A stretch of 64,000 bases of DNA from GCA-2705995 sp965661625 (GTDB lineage Bacteria; Bacteroidota; Bacteroidia; Flavobacteriales_G; Salibacteraceae). The stretch is taken from the NCBI GenBank assembly GCA_965661625.1, contig CBFIEM010000005.1:62001-126000 (forward strand), in the 5' to 3' direction. Positions 1 to 8,778 of this stretch are shown here, in pieces. The position numbers and the translations under genes are program-made. Within the stretch, counting starts at the first letter, position 1. Each line of letters starts with the position of its first letter. The notes beneath the pieces are model-generated. The model did no database searches. It saw only the letters and a list, made by a program, of their open reading frames with translations, and had not been told where the DNA came from.

Positions 1-97
1 TCATGCGTTCATTACTGTCTGCAATTGGTGAATCATACTGAATACTTGTTTCAGTAATAAGGGCGGGCATTTTACGAAGTGTTCCGGTTTCTTTCAT
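1..97 (-). CDS. DUF2797 family protein, N-terminal fragment
   Basis: Partial gene running off the left edge. On the minus strand an ATG at 95-97 opens a frame without stops to base 1, encoding about 32 residues that begin MKETGTLRKMPALITE and continue to IQYDSP. The LRKM...IQY pattern is what I remember from the start of DUF2797 proteins, which are widespread in Bacteroidota and have no established function. A purine-rich stretch (AAGGAAGGAA on the minus strand) lies just upstream of the start. It is divergent from the S4 gene at 136. The family call rests on a short N-terminus only. Confidence 0.55.
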   Translation of the reverse strand, partial: MKETGTLRKMPALITETSIQYDSPIADSNERM

Positions 98-135
98 GTT
101 TATTCCTTCCTTTGCAACTAAACGGAAATTCAAAG

Positions 136-339
136 ATGGAGTTTAAAATTGACGGAGAATATATCCACCTAATTCAATTGTTAAAGTTATTGAACTGGGC
201 CGAATCCGGAGGGGAAGCTAAAATGTTAGTAGAAGAGGGGCTTGTTGTGGTGAATGATGAGGTGGCATTTGAAAAGCGAAAGAAAATTCGTGTTGGAGAT
301 CGTGTTAGCTTTGAAGGCGAAGAAGTTGAAGTACGGTAA
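136..339 (+). CDS. Small S4-domain RNA-binding protein (YbcJ-like)
   Basis: A 67-residue protein starting at ATG 136. The frame is open back to 79, but the family alignment begins at MEFKIDGEYI. It is a single S4 fold: the helix ending LLKLLNWAESGGEAK, then VEEGLVVVNDEVAFEKRKKI and RVGDRVSF, matches the YbcJ/RqcP-like minimal S4 proteins. Members bind structured RNA and are often ribosome-associated; the exact RNA target here is unknown. Its length fits the family (about 70 residues). The next gene begins 35 bases later on the same strand, so co-transcription is possible. Confidence 0.8.
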   Translation: MEFKIDGEYIHLIQLLKLLNWAESGGEAKMLVEEGLVVVNDEVAFEKRKKIRVGDRVSFEGEEVEVR

Positions 340-374
340 GAGAACCAATATGCTTTTCAATGGTTACCTAAGTT

Positions 375-2636
375 ATGACTGAACTACAATTACGGAAAAT
401 CGCCAAGGTTACAATAGCAATTATAGGTGTGCTCACCTTATTGAGCATTTTTCCGCTATCCAATCTGCGCTTCAATTATGAATTTGAGCGGTTTTTTCCT
501 CAAGGAGACCCTGAACTTGAGTTTTACGAATCTTTCCGCGAACAGTTCTATCCTGATAATGATTTTGTCCTCGTTGGTATAGTCAATGAAGAAGGATTGT
601 TTGATGAGGAATTCCTTCAACAAATTCAGCATTTATCTGATACGGTAAAGCAAGTCAACCGCATTCGTTCAGTTAATTCAATTACTAACACTAGTCAGTT
701 GATTGTAGGGCCTTTTGGCCCAATTGAGGTTCCATACCTCCATGTAGATGAACCTGAAAAATATGCATCTGATTCAGCACGGATTTATCAAAGTGACGTA
801 CTTGTCGGGGCGCTTGTGTCAGACAGCTTGCCTGCTTTGTGCATTACAATTCAAACAGATCCATTTCTAAGCAAGCGCACAAGCGATAGCCTTGTAGATG
901 TACTTGATGCTATTTACGCCACCTATGAATTTGACGAAATGCACGTCTCTGGTCGAATAAACGGGCAAAAGTATTACGTCACAAAAATGCAATATGAGTT
1001 ATCCATTTTCGTAACCACATCGCTCGTATTGTTGGTGATTTTCCTTTGGTTTTCTTACAGAGCTTGGTGGGGAATTTGGGTGCCAATTACGGTGGTAATG
1101 CTTGCAATAATATGGCTGTTGGCGGTTATGAGTTTACTTGGAAGAAGTATTGACTTAATGACTGTTCTGCTTCCAACCATTTTGTTTGTAGTAGGTATGA
1201 GCGATGTAGTGCACATTCTTACTCGGTTTTTAGAAGAGCTCAGAAATGGTCAATCTAAAGCAGTTGCAGTAACCATTGCTTTCAAGCATATTGGAATGGC
1301 TACATTTTTAACATCCCTAACTACCTCCATCGGATTTTTAACGTTACTTACCGCCAAGATAGTACCTGTTCAAGAGTTTGGTGTAAATACAGCAATAGGC
1401 GTATTTATTGCGTTTATTTTGGCTTTTTCCCTTCTTCCTAGTCTATTAATTCTCTTTAAACGTCCGCGTGTTGCCGCTCATCAAAATGAACGACTCTTTT
1501 GGAATAAGCGCATGCATGCTTGGTTTGGGATTGTTGTGGGAAATTATAAAAAGATTGTAGCTGTGAGTGTGATCCTCATCATATTGTCGTTGTGGGGCAT
1601 ATCAAATATTCGGGTAGACAATTATTTGTTGGAGGACTTGAGTGAAGGAGACCCCCATCGGGCGGATTTTGAATTTTTTGAAAACAACTTTGCTGGGGTG
1701 CGCCCTTTTGATTACGCCATTTGGGTAAAAGACTCCACCAAAACCCTTTTTGATGAAGATGTGGCTTACGAGGTTGATAAACTTGAGCAGTACTTGAAGC
1801 AGCATTATGAACTGGGCTATGTGGTTTCAACCAACACGATTGCCAAGGGAATTAATCAAGCCATAAATGGGGGCTCACCAGGCAAGTTTGATTTACCCGA
1901 AGGGCCAAACGAATTCAAACGATTGAAACGCCTTATTAACGTCTTAAAAAAACGTCCAGAATTTCAGGCCGTTATCTCAGAAGATCTAACTCAAGGGCGA
2001 ATTAGCGCTAAGGTTCGTGATTATGGTGGTAACCGTATGAAAAAGCTCAACACGCTAGCAGAAGAGGAATTAGCCATGCGTGTGGATACCAATGTGATCG
2101 GTTTTCGGCAAACAGGAATGGCCATGCTTATTGATAAGAACAATGAATCCCTTGCATCAAATATGATGTATGGCCTACTCATAGCATTTGGCATTATTGC
2201 CATAATTATGGGCTTTTTGTTTAAGTCGATACGCATAGTGGTGATAACCTTAGTCCCGAATGTGGTGCCACTACTTGTAATAGGCGGGTTTATGGGGCTT
2301 ACGGGTATCGATTTGAAAGTAAGTACATCAATTATCTTTACCATAGCATTTGGAATAGCTGTAGACGACACCATTCACTACATGAGTAAATTAAAACTAG
2401 AACTGAATAAAGGCAGGAGCTTGCTCTACGCCTTAAAGCGAAGTTCAATATCAACGGGTAAAGCTATTACTGTTACCTCTTTGATATTATGCTCCGGATT
2501 CGTAACCTTGATTCTTTCGGACTTTACCAGTACCTATTACATTGGTTTGCTGGTAAGTATGACACTTTTATTTGCAGTTTTATCTGATCTATTCTTGCTT
2601 CCGGCATTGATGATTATGTTCGGCAAACGGAAGTGA
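375..2636 (+). CDS. RND superfamily exporter (MMPL domain)
   Basis: A 753-residue inner-membrane protein with the duplicated RND layout. One helix lies at about residues 9-28, a periplasmic loop follows to about 208, and a five-helix bundle spans about 209-365. The pattern repeats with a helix at about 391-411, a second loop and a final bundle at about 595-750. Intramembrane acidic motifs sit in equivalent places: GMSDVVHILTRF near 274 and GIAVDDTIHYMSK near 660. The length and motifs match the COG1033/MMPL-type exporters, which use proton flow to move lipids or other hydrophobic compounds. No adaptor or outer-membrane partner is adjacent, so the substrate cannot be inferred. Confidence 0.85.
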   Translation: MTELQLRKIAKVTIAIIGVLTLLSIFPLSNLRFNYEFERFFPQGDPELEFYESFREQFYPDNDFVLVGIVNEEGLFDEEFLQQIQHLSDTVKQVNRIRSVNSITNTSQLIVGPFGPIEVPYLHVDEPEKYASDSARIYQSDVLVGALVSDSLPALCITIQTDPFLSKRTSDSLVDVLDAIYATYEFDEMHVSGRINGQKYYVTKMQYELSIFVTTSLVLLVIFLWFSYRAWWGIWVPITVVMLAIIWLLAVMSLLGRSIDLMTVLLPTILFVVGMSDVVHILTRFLEELRNGQSKAVAVTIAFKHIGMATFLTSLTTSIGFLTLLTAKIVPVQEFGVNTAIGVFIAFILAFSLLPSLLILFKRPRVAAHQNERLFWNKRMHAWFGIVVGNYKKIVAVSVILIILSLWGISNIRVDNYLLEDLSEGDPHRADFEFFENNFAGVRPFDYAIWVKDSTKTLFDEDVAYEVDKLEQYLKQHYELGYVVSTNTIAKGINQAINGGSPGKFDLPEGPNEFKRLKRLINVLKKRPEFQAVISEDLTQGRISAKVRDYGGNRMKKLNTLAEEELAMRVDTNVIGFRQTGMAMLIDKNNESLASNMMYGLLIAFGIIAIIMGFLFKSIRIVVITLVPNVVPLLVIGGFMGLTGIDLKVSTSIIFTIAFGIAVDDTIHYMSKLKLELNKGRSLLYALKRSSISTGKAITVTSLILCSGFVTLILSDFTSTYYIGLLVSMTLLFAVLSDLFLLPALMIMFGKRK

Positions 2637-2658
2637 ACCGGTTTAAAGTGAGCGTATA

Positions 2659-3075
2659 CTAACTCAGCGCTGGTTCGTAGCGGATAAATGCCTTTCTCCA
2701 GTCTGTTGGAACGGGGGTAGATGTTTGCAAGTCATGATCGCGACAAACCAAAACTGTAGAACCACTGACACACTTTACAGGCGTATCTCCTCCTAGGATA
2801 TGTAATTCAAAATCAAATGACATGCTTGTTGTTCCAATCTTAGTGCATGCGACACTGCAAGTAACAATATCGTGCAGGAAAATAGGTGCGTGGTAATTAA
2901 TCGTATTGTTCACAAGCACCAGACCTTGCTTTTTCCAGTCGTGCTCTTTTCCAATAACCGCTCTGAAATATGCAATACGAGCCTCTTCGATGTAAGAGAG
3001 GTATACAGCGTTATTCACATGGCCAAGCGCATCGAGATCCCTAAAACGAATGGAGGTTGGATGGATGAACTTCAT
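2659..3075 (-). CDS. Acyl-CoA thioesterase, 4HBT/YbgC-type hotdog
   Basis: A 138-residue single hotdog-fold protein. The N-terminal motif FRDLDALGHVNNAVY is the YbgC/4-hydroxybenzoyl-CoA thioesterase active-site signature, with Asp15 as the expected catalytic residue. It should hydrolyse an acyl-CoA in the cytoplasm; the chain specificity cannot be read from sequence. Its ATG (3073-3075) overlaps the TAA of the upstream dehydratase gene by one base (TAATG), so translation is probably coupled. Its 3' end faces the RND gene with only 22 bases between. Functional linkage to the sugar-dehydratase neighbour is not obvious. Confidence 0.85.
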   Translation of the reverse strand: MKFIHPTSIRFRDLDALGHVNNAVYLSYIEEARIAYFRAVIGKEHDWKKQGLVLVNNTINYHAPIFLHDIVTCSVACTKIGTTSMSFDFELHILGGDTPVKCVSGSTVLVCRDHDLQTSTPVPTDWRKAFIRYEPALS

Positions 3076-4964
3076 TAGTCTACCTTGCTTTCTGCATCAA
3101 GCTGCGCATACAGGCTGTTTTTAGATTTAAACTCGGGCACTATAAGCTTCATTTTCTGGACGATGCTCATATTGTTTTGACCAACATATAGCTCAATGAG
3201 CTCATTAATCTGAGTCTTTATCTCTTCGTAGTTGGCTTCCCTTACTTGAGCGATCATTATTTGAGGGTGGTGGGTTTTAATGGTATTCTCCTTTTTCGCG
3301 AGTAGCTCTTCATATAGCTTTTCACCTGGTCTTAACCCGGTAAATTTTATTTTGATGTCTTTGTCTTCGGTCAGCCCAGAGAGTCGAATCATCTTCTTTG
3401 CCAAATCAACAATCTTCACAGGATCTCCCATATCAAAGATGAAAATTTCACCTCCTTCACCCATCATTCCAGCTTCTAGAACGAGTTGACACGCTTCCGG
3501 AATAGTCATGAAATAACGTATGATTTCAGGGTGTGTAACTGTAATCGGACCACCGGCTGCAATTTGAGACCTGAATCGTGGAATTACCGAACCATTTGAT
3601 CCCAGCACATTTCCAAATCGGGTAGTAATAAACTTGGTTTTACCAGCTGTTCCATTTTTAGCTTGGGCATAAAGCTCAGCAATGCGTTTACTAGCTCCCA
3701 TCACATTGGTAGGATTAACGGCTTTGTCTGTTGAAATCATGACAAATTTAGAAACCTCATATTTAGCCGATAAATCAACTAAGTTTTTGGAGCCGAGTAT
3801 GTTGGTTCGAATGGCTTCACTTGGATTATATTCCATAAGTGGAACATGCTTGTATGCTGCAGCATGAAACACGACCTCAGGCCTGAACGTACGAAAAACG
3901 TTTTCTAAGCGCTCACATTCTCGAATATCAGCTATTATGATTTCGCATGTTCGATCACCAAAAGCTTCTTTAATTTCGTATTCTATCTCATACAAGGGCG
4001 ATTCGGCTTGGTCGAGCATTATGATTTTTTCTGGAGAGTACCCTGCAACTTGCCGCACAATTCCAGCCCCTATAGACCCTGCAGCTCCTGTTACAAGAAC
4101 AACTTTACCTCGTAATTCTTCTCCAATTTGTTCTTGATCGAGATTGATCGGCTTTCGTCCTAGCAGGTCTTCAATACGAACCCGCTTAATTTGGTTGATG
4201 TTAAAGTTATCTTGGATCCATTCAGTTACTGGAGGAATATTAAACGGTTTCGCGTTTACTGAAAGCGCCAATTCAATAAGTTCTGCTTTTTTCTTATTGT
4301 CTACAGCAGCCGCTATTATGAACTGCTCGGGTTTATGCTTGATGGCAAATTTTTGAAATTGACTGAGGCTAATGATAGGAGCTCCTTCGAGCACTTTTCC
4401 CGATTTGGATTTGTTCTCATCAACGAATGCGAGAATAGAATAACGCTTGTCTACCACGCGATCCATAGCCCGCTTAACCGTAATTCCAGATTCTCCCGCC
4501 CCAAAAACAACCACATTGACCTTCTCCTTTGATGATCTCAATACCTCCTGGTAAATCAACTTGACAGCTACGCGCAAGGAGCCCATCAAGAAAAATGAAA
4601 GTAAAAACTCAATAATGAGTACCGAGTATGGAAGAATAAAGCGAGAGTCCAGTAAGTAATAATGAATGAGGTTAATGAGGCCTAGAGAAAAGGTTCCTGC
4701 AGTATTTGCAATAAAAATCCGTTGAAAATCATTGATCGAGGTATGTCGGATAATCCCTCGATAGGTCTTAAAAAGGATAAAAAACACGAGTCTAACCAGA
4801 AGTACAACTGAGAATGCTATCGGAAAGGTCTGAAACTCGTTCTCGGGGATAGCAAAATTGAAACGCAAAAGGTAAGCAAAGGAAAGTGCAAATAGGCTAA
4901 TTCCAAGGTCTATGGAAAAAACGATCCAACGCGGGGTGTTTTTATCTTGGTGAAGAATCTTCAT
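3075..4964 (-). CDS. Membrane nucleotide-sugar 4,6-dehydratase (CapD/FlaA1/PglF type)
   Basis: A 629-residue polysaccharide-biosynthesis enzyme. The N-terminus carries four to five transmembrane helices (about residues 13-130), followed by a first Rossmann-like region (VVVFGAGESG, about 150-260). An extended SDR domain begins at VLVTGAAGSIG near 288, the NAD-binding TGxxGxxG motif. The catalytic stretch STDKAVNPTNVMGASK lies near 410; the Met-for-Tyr arrangement in MGASK is typical of this subfamily. Homologues dehydrate UDP-GlcNAc for capsule, LPS or glycoprotein sugars. Glycan genes elsewhere in the window (8779-10194) may use the product, but the link is inference. It is first in a two-gene unit with the thioesterase and divergent from gcvT. 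Confidence 0.9.
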   Translation of the reverse strand: MKILHQDKNTPRWIVFSIDLGISLFALSFAYLLRFNFAIPENEFQTFPIAFSVVLLVRLVFFILFKTYRGIIRHTSINDFQRIFIANTAGTFSLGLINLIHYYLLDSRFILPYSVLIIEFLLSFFLMGSLRVAVKLIYQEVLRSSKEKVNVVVFGAGESGITVKRAMDRVVDKRYSILAFVDENKSKSGKVLEGAPIISLSQFQKFAIKHKPEQFIIAAAVDNKKKAELIELALSVNAKPFNIPPVTEWIQDNFNINQIKRVRIEDLLGRKPINLDQEQIGEELRGKVVLVTGAAGSIGAGIVRQVAGYSPEKIIMLDQAESPLYEIEYEIKEAFGDRTCEIIIADIRECERLENVFRTFRPEVVFHAAAYKHVPLMEYNPSEAIRTNILGSKNLVDLSAKYEVSKFVMISTDKAVNPTNVMGASKRIAELYAQAKNGTAGKTKFITTRFGNVLGSNGSVIPRFRSQIAAGGPITVTHPEIIRYFMTIPEACQLVLEAGMMGEGGEIFIFDMGDPVKIVDLAKKMIRLSGLTEDKDIKIKFTGLRPGEKLYEELLAKKENTIKTHHPQIMIAQVREANYEEIKTQINELIELYVGQNNMSIVQKMKLIVPEFKSKNSLYAQLDAESKVD

Positions 4965-5043
4965 GTGTTCGTTTACTGAGCCCCAAAGATAATAATCCGT
5001 TGCACTGAACCAGTTGTCAACGCGGTTTATTGAAACCGAATGT

Positions 5044-5051
5044 TATCTTTG
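5044..5051 (+). promoter_or_regulatory. Probable -7 promoter box for gcvT
   Basis: TATCTTTG matches the Bacteroidota -7 consensus TAnnTTTG and ends 22 bases before the chosen gcvT ATG. A TTG sits at 5014-5016, but its 27-base spacing is longer than the usual 17-23, so only the -7 box is convincing. Its position argues against the upstream TTG as a translation start. Confidence 0.5.
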
Positions 5052-5073
5052 CCGCACCTTAATTAAAGGCAAG

Positions 5074-6165
5074 ATGAAAGAGATTGTATTAAAGGAAAAA
5101 CACATCGCATTAGGGGCTAAAATGGTTCCGTTTGCTGGCTTCAATATGCCATTGCAGTACGCAGGCCTCAAAGTTGAACATGAGGCAGTAAGGCGGTCGT
5201 TAGGCGTTTTTGATGTTTCGCACATGGGAGAGTTTTTCGTCAGGGGAAGTGAAGCAATGGAGCTTGTCCAACGCATAACTACGAATGATGTAAGGACCCT
5301 AAAGGATGGAAAGATTCAATATTCGTGCATGCCGAATGGTAAAGGGGGTATTGTTGATGATTTGCTAGTTTATCGCATAGCTGAACAAGAATACATGTTG
5401 GTTGTAAATGCTTCCAATATTGAGAAAGACTTCAGTTGGATAAAAAGTCAGAATACTTTTGATGCTGACCTTAGTGATGAGTCTGATGATTACGTGCTGC
5501 TTGCAGTGCAAGGACCGCTTGCTGCTGAGGCTATGCAGTCTTTAACCAGCATTAACCTATTAGAAATGGTTTATTACACCTTTGAAAGCGGGACGTTTGC
5601 AGGGGTGAATAACGTGCATGTATCAGCAACAGGGTATACGGGTTCAGGAGGGTTTGAGTTGTATATCCCTAAAGAAAGTGCCACACAAGTTTTTGATGCT
5701 GTTATGGAAGCGGGAAAGCCCTTTGGTATTATACCTGCGGGCTTAGGAGCCCGGGACACACTTCGCTTGGAGATGGGTTTTTGTTTGTACGGAAACGATA
5801 TAGACAACGAAACATCACCAATTGAAGCCGGTTTAGGTTGGATTACGAAATTTACGGATGGCAATGATTTCATAGACCGTGATTTACTGGCCAGTCAAAA
5901 GGAGCAAGGTGTCAGCCGTAGGCTCGCAGCGTTTAAAATGATGGATAAAGGTATTCCACGCCAAGGATATCAAATTTGCGATGCTGAAGGTAATGAGTTG
6001 GGAGTCGTGACTTCAGGTACAATGTCTCCCTCGCTAAACGAAGCTATTGGTATGGGTTACATTGACGTTCCGCACCACAAATCTGGAACAGAAGTGTTTA
6101 TCCAGATTAGAAATAAATCATTACGAGCAGCAATTGTTCGCCCTCCATTTTACAAGAAAGGCTAA
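5074..6165 (+). CDS. gcvT: Aminomethyltransferase, glycine cleavage T-protein
   Basis: A 363-residue T-protein of the glycine cleavage system. It moves the aminomethyl carbon from the H-protein lipoyl arm to tetrahydrofolate, releasing ammonia. Family landmarks are PFAGFNMPLQY near the N-terminus, FDVSHMGEF, GGIVDDLLVYR (the conserved folate-contacting acidic region, D95-D96), GLGARDTLRLE, and the C-terminal barrel with GVVTSGTMSPSLNEAIGMGY. The frame is open back to a TTG at 5014, but the ATG at 5074 matches family N-termini and follows a TATCTTTG promoter box. gcvP and gcvH are not in the window. comB follows after 9 bases and is probably co-transcribed. Confidence 0.95.
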   Translation: MKEIVLKEKHIALGAKMVPFAGFNMPLQYAGLKVEHEAVRRSLGVFDVSHMGEFFVRGSEAMELVQRITTNDVRTLKDGKIQYSCMPNGKGGIVDDLLVYRIAEQEYMLVVNASNIEKDFSWIKSQNTFDADLSDESDDYVLLAVQGPLAAEAMQSLTSINLLEMVYYTFESGTFAGVNNVHVSATGYTGSGGFELYIPKESATQVFDAVMEAGKPFGIIPAGLGARDTLRLEMGFCLYGNDIDNETSPIEAGLGWITKFTDGNDFIDRDLLASQKEQGVSRRLAAFKMMDKGIPRQGYQICDAEGNELGVVTSGTMSPSLNEAIGMGYIDVPHHKSGTEVFIQIRNKSLRAAIVRPPFYKKG

Positions 6166-6174
6166 GGTCAGCAT

Positions 6175-6885
6175 ATGTTTAAGGTTGAAGTAAGCTACAC
6201 ACCAGAAACGTACTCCGTTTATGAAAACACTGAGAGTATCGTAGTTGTTACGGACGTGTTGCGCGCAACAAGTGCAATTTGCACGGCTTTAGGTAATGGA
6301 GCTAAATCAGTTATTCCTGTTTCCACTGTTGAGGAAGCTAAAGCTTTTCAAGAGAAAGGCTATTTAGTAGGAGCTGAACGCAATGGGGAAAAAATTGAAG
6401 GCTTTGATTTTGGAAACTCTCCCTACAGTTATATGTCGAGTGAGATTAAAGAAAAATCGATAGTACTCACCACAACAAATGGTACGAAGGCCATTAACAT
6501 GGCAAAAGAGAGTCATCAAGTCGTAATCGGGGCTTTCACCAACTTGAATGCGGTGGCTTCTTACTTACATGAGCAAGATCGTGATGTACTGATTCTTTGT
6601 TCCGGATGGAAAGGGAGGTATAACCTTGAAGACACGTTGTTTGCGGGTGCTTTAACTGAGGCTTTAAACCACCGTAGCATGCTTAATGAAATTGAAGACT
6701 CTGCGCTTTCAGCGATGTATTTATACAACCTGGCAAAAGGCGATCCCTATAAGTTTTTGATGAATTCATCACATCGCAGAAGGTTGAAAAAATTAAACCT
6801 GAAAGAAGATGTAAGGTATTGCTTACAGTTGGATAAGGTCGAAATTGTACCGATTCTTAAAGGTGATGAAATCGTAGTTCTTTAA
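6175..6885 (+). CDS. comB: 2-phosphosulfolactate phosphatase family protein (ComB)
   Basis: A 236-residue ComB-family protein. Signature segments are VVTDVLRATSAICTAL near residue 24, VGAERNGEKIEGFDFGNSP, LTTTNGTKAI and CSGWKGRYNLEDTLFAGAL, whose acidic residues would hold Mg2+. In methanogens the enzyme dephosphorylates 2-phosphosulfolactate in coenzyme M synthesis. In bacteria such as this one the substrate is uncertain; sulfolactate metabolism or a related phosphatase role is possible. It starts 9 bases after gcvT and overlaps the convergent thioesterase by 4 bases. Confidence 0.85.
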   Translation: MFKVEVSYTPETYSVYENTESIVVVTDVLRATSAICTALGNGAKSVIPVSTVEEAKAFQEKGYLVGAERNGEKIEGFDFGNSPYSYMSSEIKEKSIVLTTTNGTKAINMAKESHQVVIGAFTNLNAVASYLHEQDRDVLILCSGWKGRYNLEDTLFAGALTEALNHRSMLNEIEDSALSAMYLYNLAKGDPYKFLMNSSHRRRLKKLNLKEDVRYCLQLDKVEIVPILKGDEIVVL

Positions 6886-7310
6886 GGGGTATTAGGCTTG
6901 CTTAAAATAGCCATCGTGAGTGTTACAGTGCACACGAGTTTATTGTCGTCATTTGATAAGTTTATTTCCCAAATGTGACTCTTTTTCCCAAGGTGAATAG
7001 GTTTACAAACACCAGTAACATGTCCATCAATTCCCGGACGGATATGATTGGCCATTACAGATTGACCAACACCTATATGCTCATCATCCAGTACAAGCAT
7101 TGTGGCAATGCTTCCCAATGATTCAGCTAAAACAATTGAAGCACCACCATGTAAAATACCATGAGGTTGTTTCGTATTAGCATGGATGGGCATGGTACCG
7201 ACAATGCTATCCGAATTAAGCGCTTTAATCTGGATTCCTAGTGGCTCGTGAATCGTTTGCGCACAAAGCTTATTAATAGCAGCTATATCAGTCGTTTTAT
7301 TCCAGATCAT
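6882..7310 (-). CDS. Hotdog thioesterase, YdiI/MenI-PaaI type
   Basis: A 142-residue hotdog protein of the COG2050 group. The motif PHGILHGGASIVLAESLGS includes Glu63, the same number and context as the catalytic glutamate of E. coli YdiI (MenI). YdiI acts on 1,4-dihydroxy-2-naphthoyl-CoA in menaquinone synthesis, but the group also includes broad acyl/aryl-CoA thioesterases, so the substrate is open. The length is normal. It is convergent with comB (4-base overlap) and divergent from thioredoxin, with 80 bases between. It differs in motif from the YbgC-type enzyme at 2659. Confidence 0.85.
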   Translation of the reverse strand: MIWNKTTDIAAINKLCAQTIHEPLGIQIKALNSDSIVGTMPIHANTKQPHGILHGGASIVLAESLGSIATMLVLDDEHIGVGQSVMANHIRPGIDGHVTGVCKPIHLGKKSHIWEINLSNDDNKLVCTVTLTMAILSKPNTP

Positions 7311-7363
7311 ATTGAATTGTATTAAGTGTAACCTGCGTTACAAATGTCCTTGGATAGACGTGT

Positions 7364-7371
7364 TACCTTTG
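7364..7371 (+). promoter_or_regulatory. Probable -7 promoter box for thioredoxin
   Basis: TACCTTTG fits TAnnTTTG and lies 19 bases before the thioredoxin ATG. A TTG at 7350-7352 is only 11 bases upstream, so no well-spaced -33 element is visible. Confidence 0.45.
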
Positions 7372-7390
7372 CTTCGAAAATACTTAAGAT

Positions 7391-7750
7391 ATGGCAACAG
7401 TTAATTTAACTACAGAAGATTTTAAAGATATATTTTTTGATTACAATAAATCACAAGAATGGGCTTACAACCAGGACACTCCTGCTATCATTGATTTCTA
7501 TGCAGATTGGTGTGCGCCATGTAAGGCGGTAGCTCCTGTATTGGAAGAGCTTTCTGAAGAATACGCAGGAAAACTTACCATTTATAAAGTGAATACTGAA
7601 GTGGAGCAAGAGCTGTCTTCAGTATTTGGAATACGGAGTATTCCAAGTCTCTTGTTTGTTCCAACGAAAAACAAGCAACCAATGATGCAAGCAGGAGCTC
7701 TACCAAAGGAAACATTAATTGAAGTAATTGAGAAAGAACTCGTAGGGTAA
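7391..7750 (+). CDS. Thioredoxin-family protein
   Basis: A 119-residue cytoplasmic thioredoxin. The active site is WCAPC at residues 40-44, a common variant of WCGPC, preceded by IIDFYADW. The conserved cis-Pro region is GIRSIPSLLFV. There is no signal peptide. It should reduce protein disulfides with electrons from thioredoxin reductase, which is not in this window. It is monocistronic: its own promoter box lies upstream and a strong hairpin terminator follows 17 bases after the stop. Confidence 0.9.
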   Translation: MATVNLTTEDFKDIFFDYNKSQEWAYNQDTPAIIDFYADWCAPCKAVAPVLEELSEEYAGKLTIYKVNTEVEQELSSVFGIRSIPSLLFVPTKNKQPMMQAGALPKETLIEVIEKELVG

Positions 7751-7767
7751 TTAGATCAGGTTTAATT

Positions 7768-7800
7768 AAAAAAGGCAGGGTGTTCAACCCTGCCTTTTTT
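7768..7800. terminator. Bidirectional intrinsic terminator
   Basis: A hairpin with arms GGCAGGGT and ACCCTGCC around a GTTCA loop, flanked by A-runs on the left and T-runs on the right. It can therefore stop thioredoxin transcription from the left and the 3-hydroxybutyryl-CoA dehydrogenase transcript from the right. Confidence 0.9.
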
Positions 7801-7816
7801 TGAAGTTATGTATGAT

Positions 7817-8701
7817 TTACTGGAATGAATCAGCAACAACTAGCTCCTTAGTTCCATGTGACCAATTATAAAATCCCTCACCAGATTTCACGCCCATTTT
7901 GCCTGCCGTAACCATATTCACAAGCAACGGACATGGGGCGTATTTCGGGTTTCCAAAACCTTCGTGCAACACATTCATGATACTTAGACACACATCTAAG
8001 CCAATGAAGTCAGCTAACTGGAGAGGCCCCATAGGGTGTGCCATCCCTAATTTCATCACGGTATCAATTTCACTTACACCAGCAACGCCTTCATGCAATG
8101 ATATTATCGCCTCGTTAATCATGGGCATTAAAATGCGATTAGCTACAAACCCTGGATAATCATTTACTTCAACAGGAACTTTCTTGAGTTGCTTCGAAAG
8201 CTCCATCACAGTTGTTGTAGTTTCATCAGAAGTCGCATATCCACGAATAACTTCAACAAGCTTCATTACAGGAACGGGGTTCATAAAGTGCATTCCAATT
8301 ACTTTGTCTGGCCGATTGGTAGCTGCCCCAATTTTGGTAATGGAAATGGAAGAGGTATTTGAAGCAAGAATAACTTGTTCATCAGTTAACTTACTTAACT
8401 CAGTAAAAATATTCAGCTTTAAGTCAACACGTTCAGTAGCGGCTTCCACAACCAACTTTACACCTTTAACCCCGGCCGACATTTCTGTATGCGTGCTAAT
8501 TCGGCTAAGTACAGTTGTTTTTTGATCTTCAGTTAAGACCTCCTTTTTAACCTGACGATCAAGGTTTTTGCTAATGGTCTGTATTGCACGATCTAAAGAA
8601 TCTTGTGAAATATCAATTAAGTTGACTTCGTGTCCACTTTGTGCAAATACGTGGGCAATTCCATTCCCCATAGTTCCAGCACCAATTACAGCTACATTCA
8701 T
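7817..8701 (-). CDS. hbd: 3-hydroxybutyryl-CoA dehydrogenase family protein
   Basis: A 294-residue single-function 3-hydroxyacyl-CoA dehydrogenase. The N-terminal NAD-binding motif is VAVIGAGTMGNGIAHVFA. The segment ASNTSSISIT and the catalytic region IGMHFMNPVPVMKLVEVIRG follow at about 115-155. The C-terminal helical domain carries NDYPGFVANRI and MGPLQLADFIGLDV. It interconverts 3-hydroxyacyl- and acetoacyl-CoA in fatty-acid or butanoate metabolism. The length fits Hbd/PaaH rather than the large FadB fusion. It has its own -7 box upstream and shares the terminator at 7768-7800. Confidence 0.9.
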   Translation of the reverse strand: MNVAVIGAGTMGNGIAHVFAQSGHEVNLIDISQDSLDRAIQTISKNLDRQVKKEVLTEDQKTTVLSRISTHTEMSAGVKGVKLVVEAATERVDLKLNIFTELSKLTDEQVILASNTSSISITKIGAATNRPDKVIGMHFMNPVPVMKLVEVIRGYATSDETTTTVMELSKQLKKVPVEVNDYPGFVANRILMPMINEAIISLHEGVAGVSEIDTVMKLGMAHPMGPLQLADFIGLDVCLSIMNVLHEGFGNPKYAPCPLLVNMVTAGKMGVKSGEGFYNWSHGTKELVVADSFQ

Positions 8702-8735
8702 ACAGTTTAATTTAAATTACAATTCGTTCGTGTTA

Positions 8736-8743
8736 CAAAATTA
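8736..8743 (-). promoter_or_regulatory. Probable -7 promoter box for hbd
   Basis: Read on the minus strand this is TAATTTTG, a full TAnnTTTG match 34 bases before the hbd ATG. No well-spaced TTG is visible upstream. Confidence 0.45.
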
Positions 8744-8778
8744 GCAAACACCATTAAAATGCCTTTGTTTGTTTTAGC

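Noticed and set aside
2021..2374. 117-codon frame antisense to the RND exporter
   Set aside because: Its hydrophobic content reflects the membrane helices of the real gene on the other strand. There is no promoter or start signal.
5014..5073. TTG start 20 codons upstream of gcvT
   Set aside because: The extension covers the TATCTTTG promoter box and is not found in T-protein N-termini, so ATG 5074 is used.
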